From assembly GCA_021789975.1 (NCBI GenBank), contig JAJYIT010000014.1, forward strand, positions 1 through 64,000: a stretch of 64,000 bases of DNA, written 5' to 3'. The notes beneath the pieces were generated by a model that was not told where the DNA came from, made no database searches, and saw nothing but the letters and a program-made list of their open reading frames with translations. The position numbers and the translations under genes are program-made. This DNA is from Bacteroidota bacterium. GTDB taxonomy: Bacteria; Bacteroidota; Ignavibacteria; Kryptoniales; JAKASW01. Positions 9,301-19,906 of this stretch are shown here, piece by piece. Position 1 is the first letter of the stretch; every line of letters begins with the position of its first letter.

Positions 9301-9975
9301 TTAATGCGTCAAGGCCCAGTAGATTACGTTGGTGCCAAATTCCAACGCTTGAGTCCGCTTTGATTCCGGATCACCGTGTACTTCTGCCGGGTCCCAGCCA
9401 TCCGATGGGTTGCTCTCAGCGGTATAAAAGACTGCGAGCCTTTCTCCGATGAAAATCCCGTATCCCATGGGAGGTTTCTTGTCTCCCCAGTCATGCGTTT
9501 GAGGAGTCCCATTCGGAAATTCGAATACGCATCTGTAGAGGCCGTAAGAGAAAGGAAGAGGAACGAGAGACTTTTCCGGAAATACCTTCCTGATTTCTCT
9601 TCTGAAGGATTCATCCATGCCGTAATCATCGTCCGCGTAGAGGAATCCCCCCTCTTCAAGATAAAGTCTCAACCGGTTTGCTTCTTCTTGGGTGAAGTGA
9701 ATATTGCCGTGTCCGGTCATGAAAAGTAACGAGTAAGAGAATATCGCATTTGTGTTGATATCGGCGAAATAATAAGAGGGGTCCACGTCGATGAACGTTT
9801 TCTCTGTGACGAATTTCAGTAGCGTAGGTTCTTCAAGCGGACCATTATACCAATCGCCTCCGCCGTCATACTTCAGACGTGCGATTCTGAAGGCGCTCGA
9901 ATTCTGTGCGATAGCTTCGCAATAAAATCCGGATCCGAAAGCTAGCACCAGGATCGCAAAGATATGAACTTTCAT
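9301..9975 (-). CDS. DUF4159 protein, copy 2
   Basis: A 224-residue secreted protein. I chose the ATG at 9975 because it gives a clean signal peptide ('MKVHIFAILVLAFGSGF', cleavage after 'AIAQ'); the longer frame begins with TTG and adds a non-signal stretch. The mature part has the DUF4159 pattern: 'FRIARLKYDGGGDWY', 'FMTGHGN', 'LEEGGFLYADDDYG', 'FPFSYGLY'-like and a conserved Trp-Ala-Leu-Thr-His end. The fold resembles glutamine-amidotransferase-like domains that often accompany DUF4175 and MoxR/DUF58 genes; the biochemical role is unknown. It is a clear tandem paralogue of the gene at 10118-10792, with identical length. Confidence 0.85.
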   Translation of the reverse strand: MKVHIFAILVLAFGSGFYCEAIAQNSSAFRIARLKYDGGGDWYNGPLEEPTLLKFVTEKTFIDVDPSYYFADINTNAIFSYSLLFMTGHGNIHFTQEEANRLRLYLEEGGFLYADDDYGMDESFRREIRKVFPEKSLVPLPFSYGLYRCVFEFPNGTPQTHDWGDKKPPMGYGIFIGERLAVFYTAESNPSDGWDPAEVHGDPESKRTQALEFGTNVIYWALTH

Positions 9976-10117
9976 GCTTTTTAATCTAAAGAAGGGAGTG
10001 AGGAGATTCAAGATAAACCCAATTGAGCAGGTACGAGATTCAAATCACAATTGGAAGTCCGCTTGGTTGGGTTTTCAGGCAGGGGACAGATGGGGTCTGG
10101 AATCTCCCGGTCGTTCT

Positions 10118-10792
10118 TTAATGGGTCAGCACCCAATAGACAAGGTTGGTCCCGAACCTCAATGCTTCGATGTGGGTCGCTTCAGTGCCGCCATGGACAG
10201 AGATGGGATCCCACCCATCGGGGGGATCGCCCTCGGAAGTATAGTAAACGACCAACCTCTTGCCGATGAAGATTCCGTATCCTTCTGCCGGTTTGTCGTC
10301 TCCCCAGTCCTCGATCTTCGGCGGACCGTCCGCGAAATTGTAAACGCAGTGATACAAACCGTAAGAGAAAGGGAGAGGGACGAGTTTCCTATTCGGAAAT
10401 ACTTTCTTCAATTCCCTTGGAAAAGCGGTTCCCATACCGTAGCTGTCGTTCGCATAAAGGAAGCCCCCGTCTTCGAGATACTCCCTCAATCGCTTGGCAT
10501 CATCTTCACTGAAACTTACATTTCCATGGCCGGTTAGGAAAAGGAAAGAGTAAGAAAAGAACTGATCGCTGCTTATCCTGACCGGGTTGAAGCCCGGATC
10601 TACATCGATATCAGTGTTCTTCTCTATGAATTTGAGAAGCGTTGGTTCCTCAAGAGGGAAAACGTACCAGTCGCCGGCACCGCCATAATGGAGTCTACCG
10701 ATTCTGAACGCGCTGTTGCTTTGTGCCCATGATAGCTGCCATATATTGGAGATCATAAAAATGATCGTTACGTAGCTTAGGAATCTCTTCAC
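10118..10792 (-). CDS. DUF4159 protein, copy 1
   Basis: A 224-residue secreted protein with a signal peptide (residues 1-23, 'LSWAQ') and the same block order as its neighbour: 'FRIGRLHYGGAGDWY', 'FLTGHGN', 'LEDGGFLYANDSYG', 'PLPFSYGLYHCV', 'GYGIFIG' and a C-terminal Leu-Thr-His. It is the first gene of the minus-strand cluster; 142 bases separate it from copy 2. The two copies arose by tandem duplication and may form a heteromer. The function of DUF4159 is not established. No promoter could be picked with confidence in the 258 bases before it. Confidence 0.85.
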   Translation of the reverse strand: MKRFLSYVTIIFMISNIWQLSWAQSNSAFRIGRLHYGGAGDWYVFPLEEPTLLKFIEKNTDIDVDPGFNPVRISSDQFFSYSFLFLTGHGNVSFSEDDAKRLREYLEDGGFLYANDSYGMGTAFPRELKKVFPNRKLVPLPFSYGLYHCVYNFADGPPKIEDWGDDKPAEGYGIFIGKRLVVYYTSEGDPPDGWDPISVHGGTEATHIEALRFGTNLVYWVLTH

Positions 10793-11050
10793 TGAAAAAA
10801 TCTAATGGAGAAGGTATGACGATTCAAGACACATCTAAGCAGCAGATCTTTGAAGACTGGTAAATCCAACCCTTTGCGCAATGAAATCACTGAACGTAGT
10901 TGCTAGCAGATAAAGGAGCTGGCATAAGTGTCGTCGATAGTAATCAAGCGTTTATATGAATCAGATTGGTGACCTCGCTGTTTCGGAATGACTCACTGGT
11001 GGTGTTGTTCAAAAATTGAAGTTGTCGACGGAAGTTTCGTAAGTTGAATC

Positions 11051-11611
11051 GTGGAACAATTCATTCACCAGAACGGATATCTTCTTGTGTTTGTCACAGT
11101 CGCCTTCAGCGGTGAATTTGGGCTTTTTACCGGGGTAGCGCTGGCACGCTCAGGCTCCGTTTCATTATGGGGGGTGATAATTCTCGGCACGTTGGCATCA
11201 TTTGTTGGAAACTCGATTTACTTCTATGCCGGAAAGTTCATTTGGCACAAGTGGGCTTTCCTCCGAAGGAAATTGAGTGATCGAGTTGAGAAGACTGCCA
11301 CGCCTATACGTAGATTCGGTTCGTCGCTAATGCTCGTAGCTAGGTTCTTCTACGGTGTCCGGAATGTTGTGCCAATCGCGCTGGGAGTATATAATGTCAG
11401 AGGACTTCCGTTTATGGTTTACAATCTAACGGGAGCGTTCATTTGGGCATGGGTGTTTACTGAAGGTGGGAACTTGCTTTCCGGTCATCTGATTTCTGCC
11501 TTTGCAGGGTTCCGGGTTGGGTTGCTCTGGGGAATTGTCGCCTCGCTGATCCTACTATTGCTCTACTTTGCGGTTCGCAAAGGAAGGTCAAAGCTTAAGG
11601 AGCGTACCTAG
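11051..11611 (+). CDS. DedA family membrane protein
   Basis: A 186-residue, four- to five-span inner-membrane protein of the DedA/VTT family. Members of this family are lipid flippases or scramblases (undecaprenyl phosphate or phospholipids) or proton-dependent transporters. It has 'GNSIYFYAGKFIWHKW' and, before the last spans, the conserved arginine/glycine motif in 'ARFFYGVRNVVPIALG'. The start is GTG at 11051, directly before 'EQFIHQNGY', the usual DedA N-terminus. It is transcribed away from the DUF4159 cluster. Which lipid it moves cannot be told. Confidence 0.88.
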   Translation: MEQFIHQNGYLLVFVTVAFSGEFGLFTGVALARSGSVSLWGVIILGTLASFVGNSIYFYAGKFIWHKWAFLRRKLSDRVEKTATPIRRFGSSLMLVARFFYGVRNVVPIALGVYNVRGLPFMVYNLTGAFIWAWVFTEGGNLLSGHLISAFAGFRVGLLWGIVASLILLLLYFAVRKGRSKLKERT

Positions 11612-11749
11612 GCGAGAGATTCCGGAACTGCGATCCTCCAACAGATTCCTGCACGATATGCAACTAGATGCCGCCTCGGCATGGAAACCCGGCACGTGAC
11701 GGCCTCTTAGTTGAAAATTGAGAAATCGTAAAGATGGACAGCCGATTTT

Positions 11750-13246
11750 TTATTGTGTTCCATCATGACAATCAGTGCACATAGCGCCTTGCCATGCGTC
11801 TCCTATTCCTGCGGGCGGATGTTTGAAAGCAACCCCGGCAAGATTTACTACAGAGTCCGTTGGAGCGCCTTGTGAAAGGATTAGATGACATGTCTGACAG
11901 CTGTTTGGTATTATTTTCCCATCCGCTGACTTGTGATTCCCGTCGTGACACCTGAAGCATCCCGGATAATCTTGGTGTCCAATATCATTGGGGTATGCCC
12001 GCCAATCGACCTTCATGTACGGGAAGAAATTCTCCTTATAGATCCCTTGTAGAGAAGAGACTGCCTCATTGATCTTCGAACTGTCCTGGAGAGCGATCTT
12101 CGGGTACTTACCCTGATAGAAAGAATGCAAAGACAGCGCGATGGTGTCGAGCGCGTCCGCGGTATTTTTATAACGTGGAGTTAGTGCGTTTACTGCTGTC
12201 TGCTTAACCCAGGGTAGCGTAGGACTTATAGAACCTGCCGCCATTGCATCGTTTACCGCCTGCCCTGGAGTCTTGATGACGTGGGTTGGTCTGTTGTGAC
12301 AATCCATACAGTCCATCGTCTTTACTTTGGATTTGGCAACTGAGTTAGGGGTAAAAGGGTTGTCGGACGTTGTGAATGTCTCGGTTGTTCCATTTGCGAG
12401 GACAAGGCGCACCCACGGGATAGTCTGTGACGTTGAATCCGATGGAAGAAATTCCACGGTATGAGTAACGTGCCAATGCACCGGCGGCCTGCTCGCTTCG
12501 CCGCTTGTACTCTTGCCGATCTTTATCAACATGTCTATATCCCACCTCGTGTTAGCGGAGTCCTCAAGATAGAATGCCCTCGTTATTCTCCTTTCCCCCA
12601 CGAACGATTGCGGCCAATGGCATTGCTCGCAAGTCTCACGTGCCGGTCTCAAGTTCTTTATTGGTGTCGGGATGGGACGTGGGAATTTGTTAAAGAGCAC
12701 TGCATAGACCTGGTACGCTCCTGACAGTTTAGATTTAACGTACCAGCTTGCTCCAGGACCGACATGGCATTCGACACAGGCGACTCTGGCATGTGGCGAG
12801 TGGAGATACGTGGTGTACTCGGGCTTCATAACGCGGTGACAGATCTTACCGCAGAACTGTACTGATTCAGTAAACTCAAAGGCATGGTACCCACCAATTG
12901 CGGTGAATAGCATTAAGAGCAGAGTGGCTGTGGAAAAGAAGAAGAAGGCGGTTCTTTGTTGGCGATCGTTGAGATCGATTTTTGGGAGAGGCGGAACTCC
13001 AGCTTCGGCAGCTTTTCTCCAGTGCTTCCTCTCCAGGAGCGCCCCGATGGGGATGACAATGAGACCTAAGATCATTACGCTCGGGAGCAGAATATACGTA
13101 ACGATGCCAAAATAAGGGGGAAGGGCGCTCCATATGGTATCAATAAGCATCAGAACCAAAATTGTTCCAAAGGTTACCGACGCTATTATTGCGCCCGCCA
13201 TGCTGATAGGATTGTAAAATAGATCTGGGAATTTTCTCTTGGTCAT
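11750..13246 (-). CDS. Membrane-anchored seven-heme cytochrome c (NapC/NirT-like)
   Basis: A 498-residue protein with three hydrophobic spans (about 17-37, 48-70, 101-120) followed by a periplasmic heme domain. Six CXXCH motifs start at Cys157, 206, 313, 430, 450 and 490, and a first, unusual CX3CH site is at 132-137 ('CGKICH'). The block 'CGKICHRVMKPEY' marks NapC/NirT/NrfH-type quinol dehydrogenases, which take electrons from menaquinol and pass them to periplasmic reductases. The length (about 500, against about 200 for NrfH) and seven hemes point to a larger variant. No partner reductase is nearby. The gene is monocistronic; mqnC at 32999 shows that menaquinone is made. Confidence 0.88.
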   Translation of the reverse strand: MTKRKFPDLFYNPISMAGAIIASVTFGTILVLMLIDTIWSALPPYFGIVTYILLPSVMILGLIVIPIGALLERKHWRKAAEAGVPPLPKIDLNDRQQRTAFFFFSTATLLLMLFTAIGGYHAFEFTESVQFCGKICHRVMKPEYTTYLHSPHARVACVECHVGPGASWYVKSKLSGAYQVYAVLFNKFPRPIPTPIKNLRPARETCEQCHWPQSFVGERRITRAFYLEDSANTRWDIDMLIKIGKSTSGEASRPPVHWHVTHTVEFLPSDSTSQTIPWVRLVLANGTTETFTTSDNPFTPNSVAKSKVKTMDCMDCHNRPTHVIKTPGQAVNDAMAAGSISPTLPWVKQTAVNALTPRYKNTADALDTIALSLHSFYQGKYPKIALQDSSKINEAVSSLQGIYKENFFPYMKVDWRAYPNDIGHQDYPGCFRCHDGNHKSADGKIIPNSCQTCHLILSQGAPTDSVVNLAGVAFKHPPAGIGDAWQGAMCTDCHDGTQ

Positions 13247-13723
13247 TATTAAATCTTTCGGATTATATGCAACACTGTGCCTGATTTATGCAAGACTCAT
13301 GCCGTCAATGCCGTTGTGTGCCGTTTCCATGTGTTTTGTTCCTACTGACTCAATTTTGACAGTTTCAATGATTTGCGCACGGCTCTACCTTGCGTACATT
13401 TGATTCCTCCCGCTTATCTGTCAACATTCCTACAGGCTGTACGGCAAAAAACCCCAATTGAATTGTGAATGAAAAGGACTTCTTCTCTGTTGTGAGTGAT
13501 TGCGGAACAGTGGAACGACGGGCGGGGCAACGGATCGAGCTATCTGGGTTTCCTTCACTGATTTAGCTCCAAGTAGTCATTGCGAATTGTCCTGGCACCG
13601 TCGGGTCAACTCGGCTAAGATTGTATTGGTTAGGTGATTGCAGGTCAGCTATATTTCTTAGTCGGTCGGCGGGCAGAAAGATGTCGGCCGCGGATTAATA
13701 ATAAGGTTTGCGGGAAATTCAAA
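13247..13723. other. Intergenic spacer between divergent genes
   Basis: About 480 bases between the cytochrome gene (minus) and the asparaginase-like gene (plus). I see no gene, tRNA or clear terminator. It must hold both promoters, but none stands out. Confidence 0.5.
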
Positions 13724-14212
13724 ATGGCTATTCGGATTTTCATTACTGGCGGAACGTTCGACAAAGAGTACAACGAACTGACAGGAAAACTCTTCTTCAA
13801 AGATACTCACCTACAGGAAATGCTTAAACTCGGAAGGTGCAAGGTAGAGGTCGATGTTAGAACTCTCATGATGATTGATAGTTTGGAAATGACCGACTCG
13901 GACCGGGAGATAATCGCAGAGAATTGTCTGAAGTGTGCAGAAGATAAGATAATAATTACTCACGGTACTGATACGATGGAACAGACTGCTCATCTCCTGG
14001 GTAGCAAAGTGGCTTCGAAGACTGTGGTGCTGACGGGGGCTATGATACCATACAAATTTGGAAGCTCTGATGGATTGTTCAACCTTGGGAGTGCCCTCGC
14101 CTTTGTGGAAACATTGCCCCATGGAGTCTACATCGCGATGAATGGACGTTGTTTCATTTGGGATAACGTCAGAAAGAATAGGAGAACTGGCGAGTTTGAA
14201 GAAGTGCGCTAG
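13724..14212 (+). CDS. Single-domain asparaginase-like protein
   Basis: A 162-residue protein equal to the N-terminal domain of type I/II L-asparaginase. It keeps both catalytic threonine motifs: 'TGGTFD' (Thr11) and 'HGTDTM' (Thr82-Asp83), plus 'TGAMIPY'. Full asparaginases are about 330 residues, with a second domain that completes the active site in the dimer; that domain is absent. Short forms of this kind exist in many bacteria. I chose the ATG at 13724 because the family begins at 'IRIFITGGT'; an upstream in-frame ATG would add 30 residues of no likeness. Activity on asparagine is unproven. Confidence 0.8.
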   Translation: MAIRIFITGGTFDKEYNELTGKLFFKDTHLQEMLKLGRCKVEVDVRTLMMIDSLEMTDSDREIIAENCLKCAEDKIIITHGTDTMEQTAHLLGSKVASKTVVLTGAMIPYKFGSSDGLFNLGSALAFVETLPHGVYIAMNGRCFIWDNVRKNRRTGEFEEVR

Positions 14213-14332
14213 CGATCTACTTGTCGATATACATGTAACAACGTCTTTCCCAGGTCTTCAGTGTCCTAACCTTTACTTACTTCCTACAGCCTTCTGCCTG
14301 CTTCCTGCTCGTAATTCAAAAGTGGAGTGACT

Positions 14333-14920
14333 ATGCCGATTGCAAAAAGTGGAAATCCGGTCCGATGTCAATGGACTTCTGATGATTTGCAGATGATCGA
14401 ATACCATGACAAAGAATGGGGCGTACCCGTGCATGATGACAAATTAATTTTTGAATTTCTAGTGCTGGAAGGAATGCAGGCAGGATTGAGTTGGTCGACG
14501 GTGCTTCATAAGAGGGGGAACTTCAGAAAGGCATTTGCGGGTTTCAGCGTGGAGAAAGTAGCGCGATTTGATCGGAAAAAGATCGACTCTTTGATGAAGG
14601 ATCCGGGCATCATACGCAACAGGCTGAAGATCTTAGCGGCAATCAACAATGCTAAGATGCTCATAAATGTGAAGGAAGAGTTCGGTAGTTTCGACAACTA
14701 TATCTGGCAATTCGTTGGGGGAGTATCTAAGGTGAACAGATTCAAGACTTTAAAGTCTGTACCTGCCACGAGCAGAGAGTCGGACTCGATGAGCAAAGAC
14801 TTACGATCCCGCGGGTTCAAATTCGTAGGGTCCACAATCTGTTACGCTCATATGCAGGCGACTGGAATGGTTAACGACCACCTTCTCACCTGCTTCAGGC
14901 ATGACGAGCTACTGCCGTGA
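14333..14920 (+). CDS. tag: DNA-3-methyladenine glycosylase I
   Basis: A 195-residue Tag enzyme that removes 3-methyladenine from alkylated DNA as the first step of base-excision repair. It shows the family blocks 'CQW...YHDKEWG', 'FEFLVLEGMQAGLSW' (the Glu and Trp that read the base) and 'GSTICYAHMQATGMVNDH', and has the Cys and His residues at the two ends that bind the structural zinc. The ATG at 14333 follows a GTGGAGTGA site; an in-frame GTG two codons earlier is less likely. A pyrimidine-rich spacer precedes it. Confidence 0.95.
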   Translation: MPIAKSGNPVRCQWTSDDLQMIEYHDKEWGVPVHDDKLIFEFLVLEGMQAGLSWSTVLHKRGNFRKAFAGFSVEKVARFDRKKIDSLMKDPGIIRNRLKILAAINNAKMLINVKEEFGSFDNYIWQFVGGVSKVNRFKTLKSVPATSRESDSMSKDLRSRGFKFVGSTICYAHMQATGMVNDHLLTCFRHDELLP

Positions 14921-14962
14921 CTTCCTATATTGAGACTGGTATTGAAGAAAGATGTTTGCGGT

Positions 14963-15238
14963 ATGACCGGGACACGATCATCCGTCAGGGAGGCACCCGT
15001 GGATATTATTTACGTCTCGGACATGTCAAAGGTAGGAGATGTGTCTGAGGAGACGAGGATTGCATAGACGGCCGCCGACTTTGGTTTCATAGCGCAAAAC
15101 GTAAACCTGTTTTGTGCCTCTGAAGGATTGGCGTGCGTGATCCGAGGGTCAATAGATAAGCCTTCGCTGGCAAAAACGATGAACCTTTTGTCTCACCAGC
15201 CGATCGTTTTGTCGCAGACTGTGGGTTATCCCAAATGA
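14963..15238 (+). pseudogene. Decayed SagB-type nitroreductase, C-terminal part
   Basis: In one frame the sequence reads 'REAPVDIIYVSDMSKV', then an in-frame TAG at 15065-15067, then 'ADFGFIAQNVNLFCASEG' and 'QPIVLSQTVGYPK' before TGA. These are the conserved C-terminal blocks of the SagB/ThcOx-like nitroreductase family (FMN-dependent). The N-terminal half of about 100 residues is absent, and the internal stop disrupts what remains. It is therefore a broken remnant, not a gene. It lies between tag and the T9SS cargo gene. Confidence 0.8.
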
Positions 15239-15358
15239 GTACTCACGTTTAGACGTTGTTTCTCATTACCGGAGGTGATAAACTTCCCAATCCGTGAGAG
15301 AACTCGCGGTCGAGTTTTTGGGTTACTTTGAGGATCTTGCGGATACTGCCAGGATATA

Positions 15359-17569
15359 ATGCGAGGAGTCCATTTGATCAAGCTGAAACGAGTTAGTGTT
15401 GTATATCGCATCGGTGTTTCTTGCGTGCTGTTGTCGCTGATTCAAGGAGGGAACCTCTGGGGACAATGGGTCCGTACCGGCGGACCATCTATGCGAAGTG
15501 TGAGTGCCCTTTCTATCAGTGGAGCAACTATCATTGCGGGAACGAGCTTCGGAGATATATATGTCTCGACCGACAACGGTGCAAACTGGAATGGGCCAAA
15601 ATATCTTACTCTTGGTTATGTAGCTCAAATCATTTCCGTTCCGGTGGCGGGGTCTCCCGGAGACACGGCGGTTTTTGCCGCCGTCTATTCCGACACGGGA
15701 GTTGGACTGTTCGTCTCGCCGGACCTGGGCAACAGCTGGCAACCCGACGGACTCCTCGGCTCAGCAGTGCAATGTCTGGCGGCAAGCGGAACGGATCTTT
15801 TCGCGGGCACCTGGAGCCACGGGATCTATCATTCCACCAATATGGGTTCCACCTGGACCGCATCTAACAAGGGTTTACCCGCCTCGAATGGTGCGAACTT
15901 TCCAACCGTAACGAGCCTTGAAGTGATTTCATCTGGCGGAGGAACATCGACTATCTATGCCGGAACTAATGCAGGTATCTTCACTTCGACAGATAATGGT
16001 GCGAGTTGGGATTCGCTTGGTCTCGGCAATGTCTACGTGAATGCTCTGGCATTCGTCACATCCGGCGGAACCTCCATTTTGTTTGCCGGCACGTACGACG
16101 GACTCATGCAGTCTACAAACGGTGGGAACAATTGGTCTACACCCGATTCAGGGATGTTAGGACAACCCATCTATTCAATCGCAGTCAGCGGCAGCGCGGT
16201 CATCGCGGGATCTGATAGTTCTCTTTACTTGTCGACTGACAACGGGAATTCCTGGACACAGGCTAATGTTGGAGTCCTGTACCCCGATGTACTTGCCGCA
16301 GCATCCATAGGATCTACATTCGTGATCGGGACCAATAGCGGCGGCATCTACCGCTCGGACGACGCCGGATTAAACTGGATATCGCTCAATACCGACATAT
16401 CGACTTACTCAGTTACTGACCTGCTCAAGGTTGGCACAACTATTTTTGCGGCCACCTATAACGGGATCTATATCTCCGGGAATGCAGGTGCGTCCTGGAT
16501 TCCAGCAAGTGGCGGATTAAGTAGCGACTCCGTCACGTCACTTGCGTCTGACGGTGCGAATGTTCTCGCAGGGACTCTTGGCGGGATCTTCTTGTCGACC
16601 GATAATGGATCGAGCTGGTCTCAAAGCGACAGCGGGCTGACAGACAGAAGGATTGCTGCCTTGCTTTCAGTACCCGCGACCGACAGTAGTGGCGGCATCT
16701 ACGCAGGAACACCGACCGGATTGTTCGTTTCTACGAACAACGGATTTACGTGGACACGGAGCGACAGCGACCTGGCGGATACTCTTGTTACAACTCTTTC
16801 GGCGGTTCAGTTACCCGGCAGCACTTCTCCATACGTTTACCTGGGGACAAATATCGGAGTCTTCTATTCAACGACACCGTTTGGAATCTGGAATGCTCAG
16901 TCCATCGGTTTGACGAATTCCAAGATTACCGCTATTGTTGCCAGCAATGGATACATCTTGGCAGGTACAAACGGCGGCGGTGTGTTTGTGTCTACGGGTT
17001 ACGGTGGAAGCTGGTTGCAAGCGGGAGACACTAGTCTGACGAACGCTTCTATCAGTGTTCTTGCAGTCACTCCACCGCTGGGACAGTCGGGCACAGTAGG
17101 ATTGTTCGCGGCTACATCTGGTGGAGTATTTCTCTCGACCGACTTTGGAACAACCTGGTTGGATATCGGGATGAACTCATATTCGATAAGCTCGTTGGTT
17201 ATTTCAGACACAACTCTGCTTGCAGGTACAGCCGGGCATGGAGTCTGGCGAATGCCGATCTCCGCAGTTCTGTCAGGAATAGCGAGGGAACCGGAAAATG
17301 TTCCTGAGGCATTCAAGCTGTTTCAGAATTATCCCAATCCTTTTAACCCATCCACTGCGATCAGCTATCAGCTTTCAACGGTCAGTAAAGTGACTCTGAT
17401 GGTGTACGATGTTCTTGGCAGGGAAGTGGAAACGCTTGTAGACGGGAAGCAGAGCCCGGGGGCACACGTAGTCAGTTTTGACGGCACACGATTCGCGAGC
17501 GGCGTTTACTTCTACGTGTTGAGAGCGGGGGCCAATGTTAAAGTGAGAAAGATGTTGCTTTTGAAATAG
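15359..17569 (+). CDS. T9SS-secreted beta-propeller protein (BNR/YCF48-like repeats)
   Basis: A 736-residue exported protein. A signal peptide (about residues 12-35, ending 'GNLWGQ') is followed by some 13 repeats of about 45 residues with the pattern 'STDNGxSW' and 'AGTxxGIF', the Asp-box/BNR signature of sialidase- and photosystem-stability-factor-like propellers. The last 85 residues, from 'FKLFQNYPNPFNPST', form a type IX secretion sorting domain ending in Lys-rich 'KVRKMLLLK'. The protein is therefore exported by Sec and then by T9SS and attached to the surface or released. Its ligand is unknown. Propellers of this type are usually adhesins or scaffolds rather than enzymes. Confidence 0.93.
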   Translation: MRGVHLIKLKRVSVVYRIGVSCVLLSLIQGGNLWGQWVRTGGPSMRSVSALSISGATIIAGTSFGDIYVSTDNGANWNGPKYLTLGYVAQIISVPVAGSPGDTAVFAAVYSDTGVGLFVSPDLGNSWQPDGLLGSAVQCLAASGTDLFAGTWSHGIYHSTNMGSTWTASNKGLPASNGANFPTVTSLEVISSGGGTSTIYAGTNAGIFTSTDNGASWDSLGLGNVYVNALAFVTSGGTSILFAGTYDGLMQSTNGGNNWSTPDSGMLGQPIYSIAVSGSAVIAGSDSSLYLSTDNGNSWTQANVGVLYPDVLAAASIGSTFVIGTNSGGIYRSDDAGLNWISLNTDISTYSVTDLLKVGTTIFAATYNGIYISGNAGASWIPASGGLSSDSVTSLASDGANVLAGTLGGIFLSTDNGSSWSQSDSGLTDRRIAALLSVPATDSSGGIYAGTPTGLFVSTNNGFTWTRSDSDLADTLVTTLSAVQLPGSTSPYVYLGTNIGVFYSTTPFGIWNAQSIGLTNSKITAIVASNGYILAGTNGGGVFVSTGYGGSWLQAGDTSLTNASISVLAVTPPLGQSGTVGLFAATSGGVFLSTDFGTTWLDIGMNSYSISSLVISDTTLLAGTAGHGVWRMPISAVLSGIAREPENVPEAFKLFQNYPNPFNPSTAISYQLSTVSKVTLMVYDVLGREVETLVDGKQSPGAHVVSFDGTRFASGVYFYVLRAGANVKVRKMLLLK

Positions 17570-17599
17570 GGACGTTTGTCCTCCCAGTTTAGGTGGAAA

Positions 17600-17629
17600 C
17601 GGAGTTGAAGTTTGATAGCTTCGACTCCG
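17600..17629. repeat. Hairpin after the T9SS cargo gene
   Basis: An 11-bp stem (CGGAGTTGAAG / CTTCGACTCCG, with one G-T pair) and an 8-base loop lie 31 bases after the stop codon. No T-run follows on either strand, so it is a possible 3'-end stabiliser rather than an intrinsic terminator. Confidence 0.4.
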
Positions 17630-17837
17630 ATCCGGGAAGCAAGGGGAGCCCGGAAGGTGCAAGGAGGACATTTGGAAAAGAGGCAACGAAGGAAGTCGTC
17701 ACATCGAAGAGCAGAGTACGATACACCACGGTGCCCTCGTTCTACTCCACAACTATCGTATGTTCTTCAGGTGCTTTGTAACCTTGCAGAGGTTTACCGG
17801 GCAGACCTGCGGCTGCTCTGGTAAGGTTCGCCGAACA
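17630..17837. other. Spacer between convergent genes
   Basis: About 200 bases between the hairpin and the groEL terminator. No gene or further signal is recognised. Confidence 0.5.
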
Positions 17838-17874
17838 ACAAAAAAAAGAGTCCCGCCAAGATGCGGGACTCTTT
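17838..17874 (-). terminator. Intrinsic terminator of groESL
   Basis: Read on the minus strand: AAAGAGTCCCGC, a 6-base loop, GCGGGACTCTTT and a T-run. The stem is 9 G/C-rich pairs plus A-T pairs. It lies 30 bases after the groEL stop. On the plus strand only three T follow, so it acts mainly for groESL. Confidence 0.88.
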
Positions 17875-17904
17875 CTGACCTTTACTTTTGATTTTCAGCC
17901 TTGC

Positions 17905-19834
<1,930 letters not shown>

Positions 19835-19879
19835 GTTTGTTCCTCCTGTTTGATTCATGAAGTCTATTTGTTTATTGAA

Positions 19880-19906
19880 TTAGCACTCTAGTTGTGCGAT
19901 TGATAA
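19880..19906. promoter_or_regulatory. CIRCE operator, proximal
   Basis: TTAGCACTC, 9 bases, GATTGATAA. The left arm matches the CIRCE consensus perfectly; the right arm matches GAGTGCTAA at 7 of 9. It overlaps the -10 element and the likely start of groES transcription, where HrcA binding would block the promoter. Confidence 0.8.

Noticed and set aside
10793-11050. tRNA or small RNA in the spacer before the DedA gene
   Set aside because: No cloverleaf-forming segments or terminator were found on either strand.
15500-17250. Regular repeats that might suggest a CRISPR or tandem DNA array
   Set aside because: The periodicity is about 135 bases and is explained by Asp-box protein repeats in the T9SS cargo; DNA copies are divergent.
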